From Ixodes scapularis (Eukaryota; Arthropoda; Arachnida; Ixodida; Ixodidae), in the NCBI RefSeq assembly GCF_016920785.2, contig NW_024609836.1, positions 67,580,024-67,644,023 on the forward strand: a stretch of DNA of 64,000 nt. Reading direction: 5' to 3'. Each line of letters starts with the position of its first letter. Position 1 is the first letter of the stretch. The notes beneath the pieces were generated by a model. That model made no database searches, was not told the DNA's origin, and saw only the letters and a program-made list of their open reading frames with translations. Made by a program: the position numbers and the translations under genes. Positions 53,609 to 64,000 of this stretch are shown piece after piece.

Positions 53609-56600
53609 GATATGGAGGCTACCAAAAGGAAATAGGTAGATTGCAAGGAAAGCGCTTTGCTTGTCTGGCGTCTCTCGTCCCGTTCCATAACGCTTATATT
53701 TTAATTAATCAAAAAAAAAAAGAAAGAAAGCACCAGCGTATTTAAAAACAAAATGTGCCATCAGCACTCCGTGTTCCCAGGTGGTCTCCCCCCCAAGTAC
53801 TGACGGAGCCCGATGCTGCTTAGCTTCGGTGATCGGACGAGAACCGGCGCATTCAGCGTGGTATGGCCGATGGCGAAATGGAGGCTACCAAAAGGAAATA
53901 GGTAGATTGCAAGGAAAGCGCTTTGCTTGTCTGGCGTCTCTCGTCCCGTTCCATAACGCTTATATTTTAATTAATCAAAAAGAAAAAAAAAGAAAGCACC
54001 AGCGTATTTAAAAACAAAATGTGCCATCAGCACTCCGTGTTCCCAGGTGGTCTCCCCCCCAAGTACTGACGGAGCCCGATGCTGCTTAGCTTCGGTGATC
54101 GGACGAGAACCGGCGCATTCAGCGTGGTATGGCCGATGGCGAAATGGAGGCTACCAAAAGGAAATAGGTAGATTGCAAGGAAAGCGCTTTGCTTGTCTGG
54201 CGTCTCTCGTCCCGTTCCATAACGCTTATATTTTAATTAATCAAAAAAAAAAAAAAAAGAAAGCACCAGCGTATTTAAAAACAAAATGTGCCATCAGCAC
54301 TCCGTGTTCCCAGGTGGTCTCCCCCCCCCAAGTACTGACGGAGCCCGATGCTGCTTAGCTTCGGTGATCGGACGAGAACCGGCGCATTCAGCGTGGTATG
54401 GCCGATGGCGAAATGGAGGCTACCAAAAGGAAATAGGTAGATTGCAAGGAAAGCGCTTTGCTTGTCTGGCGTCTCTCGTCCCGTTCCATAACGCTTATAT
54501 TTTAATTAATCAAAAAAAAAAAAAAAAGAAAGCACCAGCGTATTTAAAAACAAAATGTGCCATCAGCACTCCGTGTTCCCAGGTGGTCTCCCCCCCCCAA
54601 GTACTGACGGAGCCCGATGCTGCTTAGCTTCGGTGATCGGACGAGAACCGGCGCATTCAGCGTGGTATGGCCGATGGCGAAATGGAGGCTACCAAAAGGA
54701 AATAGGTAGATTGCAAGGAAAGCGCTTTGCTTGTCTGGCGTCTCTCGTCCCGTTCCATAACGCTTATATTTTAATTAATCAAAAAAAAAAAAAAAAGAAA
54801 GCACCAGCGTATTTAAAAACAAAATGTGCCATCAGCACTCCGTGTTCCCAGGTGGTCTCCCCCCCCCAAGTACTGACGGAGCCCGATGCTGCTTAGCTTC
54901 GGTGATCGGACGAGAACCGGCGCATTCAGCGTGGTATGGCCGATGGCGAAATGGAGGCTACCAAAAGGAAATAGGTAGATTGCAAGGAAAGCGCTTTGCT
55001 TGTCTGGCGTCTCTCGTCCCGTTCCATAACGCTTATATTTTAATTAATCAAAAAAAAAAAAAAAAAGAAAGCACCAGCGTATTTAAAAACAAAATGTGCC
55101 ATCAGCACTCCGTGTTCCCAGGTGGTCTCCCCCCCCCCCAAGTACTGACGGAGCCCGATGCTGCTTAGCTTCGGTGATCGGACGAGAACCGGCGCATTCA
55201 GCGTGGTATGGCCGATGGCGAAATGGAGGCTACCAAAAGGAAATAGGTAGATTGCAAGGAAAGCGCTTTGCTTGTCTGGCGTCTCTCGTCCCGTTCCATA
55301 ACGCTTATATTTTAATTAATCAAAAAAAAAAAAAAAAGAAAGCACCAGCGTATTTAAAAACAAAATGTGCCATCAGCACTCCGTGTTCCCAGGTGGTCTC
55401 CCCCCCCCCCAAGTACTGACGGAGCCCGATGCTGCTTAGCTTCGGTGATCGGACGAGAACCGGCGCATTCAGCGTGGTATGGCCGATGGCGAAATGGAGG
55501 CTACCAAAAGGAAATAGGTAGATTGCAAGGAAAGCGCTTTGCTTGTCTGGCGTCTCTCGTCCCGTTCCATAACGCTTATATTTTAATTAATCAAAAAAAA
55601 AAAAAGAAAGAAAGCACCAGCGTATTTAAAAACAAAATGTGCCATCAGCACTCCGTGTTCCCAGGTGGTCTCCCCCCCCCAAGTACTGACGGAGCCCGAT
55701 GCTGCTTAGCTTCGGTGATCGGACGAGAACCGGCGCATTCAGCGTGGTATGGCCGATGGCGAAATGGAGGCTACCAAAAGGAAATAGGTAGATTGCAAGG
55801 AAAGCGCTTTGCTTGTCTGGCGTCTCTCGTCCCGTTCCATAACGCTTATATTTTAATTAATCAAAAAAAAAAAAAAAAGAAAGCACCAGCGTATTTAAAA
55901 ACAAAATGTGCCATCAGCACTCCGTGTTCCCAGGTGGTCTCCCCCCCCCAAGTACTGACGGAGCCCGATGCTGCTTAGCTTCGGTGATCGGACGAGAACC
56001 GGCGCATTCAGCGTGGTATGGCCGATGGCGAAATGGAGGCTACCAAAAGGAAATAGGTAGATTGCAAGGAAAGCGCTTTGCTTGTCTGGCGTCTCTCGTC
56101 CCGTTCCATAACGCTTATATTTTAATTAATCAAAAAAAAAAAAAAAAGAAAGCACCAGCGTATTTAAAAACAAAATGTGCCATCAGCACTCCGTGTTCCC
56201 AGGTGGTCTCCCCCCCCCCCAAGTACTGACGGAGCCCGATGCTGCTTAGCTTCGGTGATCGGACGAGAACCGGCGCATTCAGCGTGGTATGGCCGATGGC
56301 GAAATGGAGGCTACCAAAAGGAAATAGGTAGATTGCAAGGAAAGCGCTTTGCTTGTCTGGCGTCTCTCGTCCCGTTCCATAACGCTTATATTTTAATTAA
56401 TCAAAAAAAAAAAAAAGAAAGCACCAGCGTATTTAAAAACAAAATGTGCCATCAGCACTCCGTGTTCCCAGGTGGTCTCCCCCCCCCCCAAGTACTGACG
56501 GAGCCCGATGCTGCTTAGCTTCGGTGATCGGACGAGAACCGGCGCATTCAGCGTGGTATGGCCGATGGCGAAATGGAGGCTACCAAAAGGAAATAGGTAG

Positions 56601-59600
56601 ATTGCAAGGAAAGCGCTTTGCTTGTCTGGCGTCTCTCGTCCCGTTCCATAACGCTTATATTTTAATTAATCAAAAAAAAAAAAAGAAAGAAAGCACCAGC
56701 GTATTTAAAAACAAAATGTGCCATCAGCACTCCGTGTTCCCAGGTGGTCTCCCCCCCCCAAGTACTGACGGAGCCCGATGCTGCTTAGCTTCGGTGATCG
56801 GACGAGAACCGGCGCATTCAGCGTGGTATGGCCGATGGCGAAATGGAGGCTACCAAAAGGAAATAGGTAGATTGCAAGGAAAGCGCTTTGCTTGTCTGGC
56901 GTCTCTCGTCCCGTTCCATAACGCTTATATTTTAATTAATCAAAAAAAAAAAAAAAGAAAGCACCAGCGTATTTAAAAACAAAATGTGCCATCAGCACTC
57001 CGTGTTCCCAGGTGGTCTCCCCCCCCCAAGTACTGACGGAGCCCGATGCTGCTTAGCTTCGGTGATCGGACGAGAACCGGCGCATTCAGCGTGGTATGGC
57101 CGATGGCGAAATGGAGGCTACCAAAAGGAAATAGGTAGATTGCAAGGAAAGCGCTTTGCTTGTCTGGCGTCTCTCGTCCCGTTCCATAACGCTTATATTT
57201 TAATTAATCAAAAAAAAAAAAAAGAAAGCACCAGCGTATTTAAAAACAAAATGTGCCATCAGCACTCCGTGTTCCCAGGTGGTCTCCCCCCCCCCAAGTA
57301 CTGACGGAGCCCGATGCTGCTTAGCTTCGGTGATCGGACGAGAACCGGCGCATTCAGCGTGGTATGGCCGATGGCGAAATGGAGGCTACCAAAAGGAAAT
57401 AGGTAGATTGCAAGGAAAGCGCTTTGCTTGTCTGGCGTCTCTCGTCCCGTTCCATAACGCTTATATTTTAATTAATCAAAAAAAAAAAAAAAGAAAGCAC
57501 CAGCGTATTTAAAAACAAAATGTGCCATCAGCACTCCGTGTTCCCAGGTGGTCTCCCCCCCCCAAGTACTGACGGAGCCCGATGCTGCTTAGCTTCGGTG
57601 ATCGGACGAGAACCGGCGCATTCAGCGTGGTATGGCCGATGGCGAAATGGAGGCTACCAAAAGGAAATAGGTAGATTGCAAGGAAAGCGCTTTGCTTGTC
57701 TGGCGTCTCTCGTCCCGTTCCATAACGCTTATATTTTAATTAATCAAAAAAAAAAAAAAGAAAGAAAGCACCAGCGTATTTAAAAACAAAATGTGCCATC
57801 AGCACTCCGTGTTCCCAGGTGGTCTCCCCCCCCCCCAAGTACTGACGGAGCCCGATGCTGCTTAGCTTCGGTGATCGGACGAGAACCGGCGCATTCAGCG
57901 TGGTATGGCCGATGGCGAAATGGAGGCTACCAAAAGGAAATAGGTAGATTGCAAGGAAAGCGCTTTGCTTGTCTGGCGTCTCTCGTCCCGTTCCATAACG
58001 CTTATATTTTAATTAATCAAAAAAAAAAAGAAAGAAAGCACCAGCGTATTTAAAAACAAAATGTGCCATCAGCACTCCGTGTTCCCAGGTGGTCTCCCCC
58101 CCCCCAAGTACTGACGGAGCCCGATGCTGCTTAGCTTCGGTGATCGGACGAGAACCGGCGCATTCAGCGTGGTATGGCCGATGGCGAAATGGAGGCTACC
58201 AAAAGGAAATAGGTAGATTGCAAGGAAAGCGCTTTGCTTGTCTGGCGTCTCTCGTCCCGTTCCATAACGCTTATATTTTAATTAATCAAAAAAAAAAAAA
58301 GAAAGAAAGCACCAGCGTATTTAAAAACAAAATGTGCCATCAGCACTCCGTGTTCCCAGGTGGTCTCCCCCCCCCCAAGTACTGACGGAGCCCGATGCTG
58401 CTTAGCTTCGGTGATCGGACGAGAACCGGCGCATTCAGCGTGGTATGGCCGATGGCGAAATGGAGGCTACCAAAAGGAAATAGGTAGATTGCAAGGAAAG
58501 CGCTTTGCTTGTCTGGCGTCTCTCGTCCCGTTCCATAACGCTTATATTTTAATTAATCAAAAAAAAAAGAAAGAAAGCACCAGCGTATTTAAAAACAAAA
58601 TGTGCCATCAGCACTCCGTGTTCCCAGGTGGTCTCCCCCCCCCAAGTACTGACGGAGCCCGATGCTGCTTAGCTTCGGTGATCGGACGAGAACCGGCGCA
58701 TTCAGCGTGGTATGGCCGATGGCGAAATGGAGGCTACCAAAAGGAAATAGGTAGATTGCAAGGAAAGCGCTTTGCTTGTCTGGCGTCTCTCGTCCCGTTC
58801 CATAACGCTTATATTTTAATTAATCAAAAAAAAAAAAAGAAAGCACCAGCGTATTTAAAAACAAAATGTGCCATCAGCACTCCGTGTTCCCAGGTGGTCT
58901 CCCCCCCCCCAAGTACTGACGGAGCCCGATGCTGCTTAGCTTCGGTGATCGGACGAGAACCGGCGCATTCAGCGTGGTATGGCCGATGGCGAAATGGAGG
59001 CTACCAAAAGGAAATAGGTAGATTGCAAGGAAAGCGCTTTGCTTGTCTGGCGTCTCTCGTCCCGTTCCATAACGCTTATATTTTAATTAATCAAAAAAAA
59101 AAAAGAAAGAAAGCACCAGCGTATTTAAAAACAAAATGTGCCATCAGCACTCCGTGTTCCCAGGTGGTCTCCCCCCCAAGTACTGACGGAGCCCGATGCT
59201 GCTTAGCTTCGGTGATCGGACGAGAACCGGCGCATTCAGCGTGGTATGGCCGATGGCGAAATGGAGGCTACCAAAAGGAAATAGGTAGATTGCAAGGAAA
59301 GCGCTTTGCTTGTCTGGCGTCTCTCGTCCCGTTCCATAACGCTTATATTTTAATTAATCAAAAAAAAAAAAGAAAGCACCAGCGTATTTAAAAACAAAAT
59401 GTGCCATCAGCACTCCGTGTTCCCAGGTGGTCTCCCCCCCAAGTACTGACGGAGCCCGATGCTGCTTAGCTTCGGTGATCGGACGAGAACCGGCGCATTC
59501 AGCGTGGTATGGCCGATGGCGAAATGGAGGCTACCAAAAGGAAATAGGTAGATTGCAAGGAAAGCGCTTTGCTTGTCTGGCGTCTCTCGTCCCGTTCCAT

Positions 59601-61250
59601 AACGCTTATATTTTAATTAATCAAAAAAAAAAGAAAGAAAGCACCAGCGTATTTAAAAACAAAATGTGCCATCAGCACTCCGTGTTCCCAGGTGGTCTCC
59701 CCCCCAAGTACTGACGGAGCCCGATGCTGCTTAGCTTCGGTGATCGGACGAGAACCGGCGCATTCAGCGTGGTATGGCCGATGGCGAAATGGAGGCTACC
59801 AAAAGGAAATAGGTAGATTGCAAGGAAAGCGCTTTGCTTGTCTGGCGTCTCTCGTCCCGTTCCATAACGCTTATATTTTAATTAATCAAAAAAAAAAGAA
59901 AGCACCAGCGTATTTAAAAACAAAATGTGCCATCAGCACTCCGTGTTCCCAGGTGGTCTCCCCCCCAAGTACTGACGGAGCCCGATGCTGCTTAGCTTCG
60001 GTGATCGGACGAGAACCGGCGCATTCAGCGTGGTATGGCCGATGGCGAAATGGAGGCTACCAAAAGGAAATAGGTAGATTGCAAGGAAAGCGCTTTGCTT
60101 GTCTGGCGTCTCTCGTCCCGTTCCATAACGCTTATATTTTAATTAATCAAAAAAAAAAGAAAGCACCAGCGTATTTAAAAACAAAATGTGCCATCAGCAC
60201 TCCGTGTTCCCAGGTGGTCTCCCCCCCAAGTACTGACGGAGCCCGATGCTGCTTAGCTTCGGTGATCGGACGAGAACCGGCGCATTCAGCGTGGTATGGC
60301 CGATGGCGAAATGGAGGCTACCAAAAGGAAATAGGTAGATTGCAAGGAAAGCGCTTTGCTTGTCTGGCGTCTCTCGTCCCGTTCCATAACGCTTATATTT
60401 TAATTAATCAAAAAAAAAAGAAAGCACCAGCGTATTTAAAAACAAAATGTGCCATCAGCACTCCGTGTTCCCAGGTGGTCTCCCCCCCAAGTACTGACGG
60501 AGCCCGATGCTGCTTAGCTTCGGTGATCGGACGAGAACCGGCGCATTCAGCGTGGTATGGCCGATGGCGAAATGGAGGCTACCAAAAGGAAATAGGTAGA
60601 TTGCAAGGAAAGCGCTTTGCTTGTCTGGCGTCTCTCGTCCCGTTCCATAACGCTTATATTTTAATTAATCAAAAAAAAAAGAAAGCACCAGCGTATTTAA
60701 AAACAAAATGTGCCATCAGCACTCCGTGTTCCCAGGTGGTCTCCCCCCCAAGTACTGACGGAGCCCGATGCTGCTTAGCTTCGGTGATCGGACGAGAACC
60801 GGCGCATTCAGCGTGGTATGGCCGATGGCGAAATGGAGGCTACCAAAAGGAAATAGGTAGATTGCAAGGAAAGCGCTTTGCTTGTCTGGCGTCTCTCGTC
60901 CCGTTCCATAACGCTTATATTTTAATTAATCAAAAAAAAAAAAAAAGAAAGAAAGCACCAGCGTATTTAAAAACAAAATGTGCCATCAGCACTCCGTGTT
61001 CCCAGGTGGTCTCCCCCCCCCCCAAGTACTGACGGAGCCCGATGCTGCTTAGCTTCGGTGATCGGACGAGAACCGGCGCATTCAGCGTGGTATGGCCGAT
61101 GGCGAAATGGAGGCTACCAAAAGGAAATAGGTAGATTGCAAGGAAAGCGCTTTGCTTGTCTGGCGTCTCTCGTCCCGTTCCATAACGCTTATATTTTAAT
61201 TAATCAAAAAAAAAAAAAAGAAAGCACCAGCGTATTTAAAAACAAAATGT

Positions 61251-64000
61251 GCCATCAGCACTCGTGTTCCCAGGTGGTCTCCCCCCCAAGTACTGACGGA
61301 GCCCGATGCTGCTTAGCTTCGGTGATCGGACGAGAACCGGCGCATTCAGCGTGGTATGGCCGATGGCGAAATGGAGGCTACCAAAAGGAAATAGGTAGAT
61401 TGCAAGGAAAGCGCTTTGCTTGTCTGGCGTCTCTCGTCCCGTTCCATAACGCTTATATTTTAATTAATCAAAAAAAAAAAAAAGAAAGAAAGCACCAGCG
61501 TATTTAAAAACAAAATGTGCCATCAGCACTCCGTGTTCCCAGGTGGTCTCCCCCCCCCCAAGTACTGACGGAGCCCGATGCTGCTTAGCTTCGGTGATCG
61601 GACGAGAACCGGCGCATTCAGCGTGGATGGCCGATGGCGAAATGGAGGCTACCAAAAGGAAATAGGTAGATTGCAAGGAAAGCGCTTTGCTTGTCTGGCG
61701 TCTCTCGTCCCGTTCCATAACGCTTATATTTTAATTAATCAAAAAAAAAAGAAAGAAAGCACCAGCGTATTTAAAAACAAAATGTGCCATCAGCACTCCG
61801 TGTTCCCAGGTGGTCTCCCCCCCCAAGTACTGACGGAGCCCGATGCTGCTTAGCTTCGGTGATCGGACGAGAACCGGCGCATTCAGCGTGGTATGGCCGA
61901 TGGCGAAATGGAGGCTACCAAAAGGAAATAGGTAGATTGCAAGGAAAGCGCTTTGCTTGTCTGGCGTCTCTCGTCCCGTTCCATAACGCTTATATTTTAA
62001 TTAATCAAAAAAAAAAGAAAGAAAGCACCAGCGTATTTAAAAACAAAATGTGCCATCAGCACTCCGTGTTCCCAGGTGGTCTCCCCCCCAAGTACTGACG
62101 GAGCCCGATGCTGCTTAGCTTCGGTGATCGGACGAGAACCGGCGCATTCAGCGTGGTATGGCCGATGGCGAAATGGAGGCTACCAAAAGGAAATAGGTAG
62201 ATTGCAAGGAAAGCGCTTTGCTTGTCTGGCGTCTCTCGTCCCGTTCCATAACGCTTATATTTTAATTAATCAAAAAAAAAAAAAAAAGAAAGCACCAGCG
62301 TATTTAAAAACAAAATGTGCCATCAGCACTCCGTGTTCCCAGGTGGTCTCCCCCCCAAGTACTGACGGAGCCCGATGCTGCTTAGCTTCGGTGATCGGAC
62401 GAGAACCGGCGCATTCAGCGTGGTATGGCCGATGGCGAAATGGAGGCTACCAAAAGGAAATAGGTAGATTGCAAGGAAAGCGCTTTGCTTGTCTGGCGTC
62501 TCTCGTCCCGTTCCATAACGCTTATATTTTAATTAATCAAAAAAAAAAAAGAAAGAAAGCACCAGCGTATTTAAAAACAAAATGTGCCATCAGCACTCCG
62601 TGTTCCAGGTGGTCTCCCCCCCCCCAAGTACTGACGGAGCCCGATGCTGCTTAGCTTCGGTGATCGGACGAGAACCGGCGCATTCAGCGTGGTATGGCCG
62701 ATGGCGAAATGGAGGCTACCAAAAGGAAATAGGTAGATTGCAAGGAAAGCGCTTTGCTTGTCTGGCGTCCTCTCGTCCCGTTCCATAACGCTTATATTTT
62801 AATTAATCAAAAAAAAAAAAAAAAGAAAGCACCAGCGTATTTAAAAACAAAATGTGCCATCAGCACTCCGTGTTCCCAGGTGGTCTCCCCCCCAAGTACT
62901 GACGGAGCCCGATGCTGCTTAGCTTCGGTGATCGGACGAGAACCGGCGCATTCAGCGTGGTATGGCCGATGGCGAAATGGAGGCTACCAAAAGGAAATAG
63001 GTAGATTGCAAGGAAAGCGCTTTGCTTGTCTGGCGTCTCTCGTCCCGTTCCATAACGCTTATATTTTAATTAATCAAAAAAAAAAAAAAAGAAAGCACCA
63101 GCGTATTTAAAAACAAAATGTGCCATCAGCACTCCGTGTTCCCAGGTGGTCTCCCCCCCCCCAAGTACTGACGGAGCCCGATGCTGCTTAGCTTCGGTGA
63201 TCGGACGAGAACCGGCGCATTCAGCGTGGTATGGCCGATGGCGAAATGGAGGCTACCAAAAGGAAATAGGTAGATTGCAAGGAAAGCGCTTTGCTTGTCT
63301 GGCGTCTCTCGTCCCGTTCCATAACGCTTATATTTTAATTAATCAAAAAAAAGAAAGAAAGCACCAGCGTATTTAAAAACAAAATGTGCCATCAGCACTC
63401 CGTGTTCCCAGGTGGTCTCCCCCCCAAGTACTGACGGAGCCGATGCTGCTTAGCTTCGGTGATCGGACGAGAACCGGCGCATTCAGCGTGGTATGGCCGA
63501 TGGCGAAATGGAGGCTACCAAAAGGAAATAGGTAGATTGCAAGGAAAGCGCTTTGCTTGTCTGCGGTCTCTCGTCCCGTTCCATAACGCTTATATTTTAA
63601 TTAATCAAAAAAAAAAGAAAGAAAGCACCAGCGTATTTAAAAACAAAATGTGCCATCAGCACTCCGTGTTCCCAGGTGGTCTCCCCCCCAAGTACTGACG
63701 GAGCCCGATGCTGCTTAGCTTCGGTGATCGGACGAGAACCGGCGCATTCAGCGTGGTATGGCCGATGGCGAAATGGAGGCTACCAAAAGGAAATAGGTAG
63801 ATTGCAAGGAAAGCGCTTTGCTTGTCTGGCGTCTCTCGTCCCGTTCCATAACGCTTATATTTTAATTAATCAAAAAAAAAAAAAAAGAAAGCACCAGCGT
63901 ATTTAAAAACAAAATGTGCCATCAGCACTCCGTGTTCCAGGTGGTCTCCCCCCCCCAAGTACTGACGGAGCCCGATGCTGCTTAGCTTCGGTGATCGGAC
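61251..64000 (-). rRNA. Right-edge 5S copies with single-base deletions
   Basis: Copies at 61,251 (ctcgtgttccc), 61,519 (gcgtggatgg), 62,586 (tgttccagg), 63,388 (ggagccgatg) and 63,918 (gttccagg) each lack one base relative to the array consensus. Spacers near 62,768 and 63,563 also carry small changes. Such deletions are almost absent in the preceding 60 copies. Confidence 0.85.

Larger units (their letters stand above)
46003..64000 (-). rRNA. rrn5S: 5S rRNA tandem array, block C (67 genes and one partial), box-C variant
   Basis: Period 261-272. Lower ends: 46003, 46267, 46536, 46805, 47074, 47341, 47611, 47879, 48146, 48417, 48684, 48950, 49216, 49482, 49749, 50015, 50284, 50550, 50819, 51086, 51353, 51620, 51889, 52156, 52423, 52690, 52957, 53224, 53491, 53757, 54023, 54290, 54559, 54828, 55098, 55369, 55641, 55910, 56179, 56448, 56720, 56988, 57255, 57524, 57795, 58065, 58336, 58604, 58870, 59140, 59403, 59668, 59929, 60190, 60451, 60712, 60982, 61251, 61519, 61786, 62052, 62319, 62586, 62856, 63122, 63388, 63652, 63918 (cut by the window end). 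All have A-to-G at +84, giving a G7 run that varies from 7 to 11. Spacers carry TTAATTAATCAA and GAAAGAAAG motifs. Confidence 0.93.

Noticed and set aside
51616..53745. A 709-residue open frame and dozens of similar 60-450-residue frames across the 5S array on both strands
   Set aside because: They are translations of the 5S gene and spacer. Units with length divisible by three keep the frame open by chance of repetition. There is no coding signal.
37201..64000. Regular direct repeats resembling a CRISPR array
   Set aside because: The repeated part is a 118-bp 5S rRNA gene, and the spacers are conserved rather than unique. The setting is eukaryotic.

Overview
The window looks like arthropod nuclear DNA, most likely from a tick. 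It has spliced genes, degenerate non-LTR retrotransposons, foldback DNA elements, a (TA)n microsatellite and a 5S rRNA gene whose sequence fits an arachnid. The species assignment is an inference; the 5S array and the retrotransposons are read directly.

Positions 1-14,450 are ordinary chromosomal DNA. A decayed endonuclease/reverse-transcriptase element lies at about 795-1,930 (+). Two spliced minus-strand coding units follow. One encodes a four-zinc-finger protein with a transposase-like core (7,744-10,429). The other is a multi-exon gene with a ubiquitin/PB1-like N-terminus and a SAMD3-like body (about 2,578-6,797), and its third intron is of GC-AG type. Both open with an ATG directly after a splice acceptor. 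A CpG-rich segment with NRF1-like and E-box motifs and a strong splice donor at 14,239-14,240 is a candidate promoter and non-coding first exon for them. Four to five inverted-repeat (MITE-like) elements sit in the introns.

Positions about 14,450-37,000 are the left edge of a 5S rRNA tandem array (5S on the minus strand) occupied by five non-LTR retrotransposons of Tx1-clade type, all on the minus strand and all inserted at the same place near the 5' end of a 5S gene. Element 0 (to 15,504) is truncated. Element 1 (15,789-20,590) has several disabling lesions. Elements 2 (20,876-25,773), 3 (27,020-31,815) and 4 (32,150-36,979) each keep a complete ORF1 (RRM-like fold plus two CCHC zinc knuckles) and a complete ORF2 (AP-endonuclease-like domain, reverse transcriptase with YADD, C-terminal C/H motif). 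They are three clearly different lineages sharing one target.

Positions 37,201-64,000 are an uninterrupted 5S array: 99 complete genes and one partial, with a period of about 261-276 bp. It splits into three blocks by spacer type. From 46,003 to the end every gene carries a substitution inside the predicted TFIIIA box C that creates a G7 run (minus strand), and the run varies from 7 to 11.

Together this is a 5S locus whose edge is a reservoir of several site-specific retrotransposon lineages. The insertions leave the internal control region of the downstream 5S copy intact. The neighbouring array shows block-wise homogenisation and mass drift of one internal-promoter motif.
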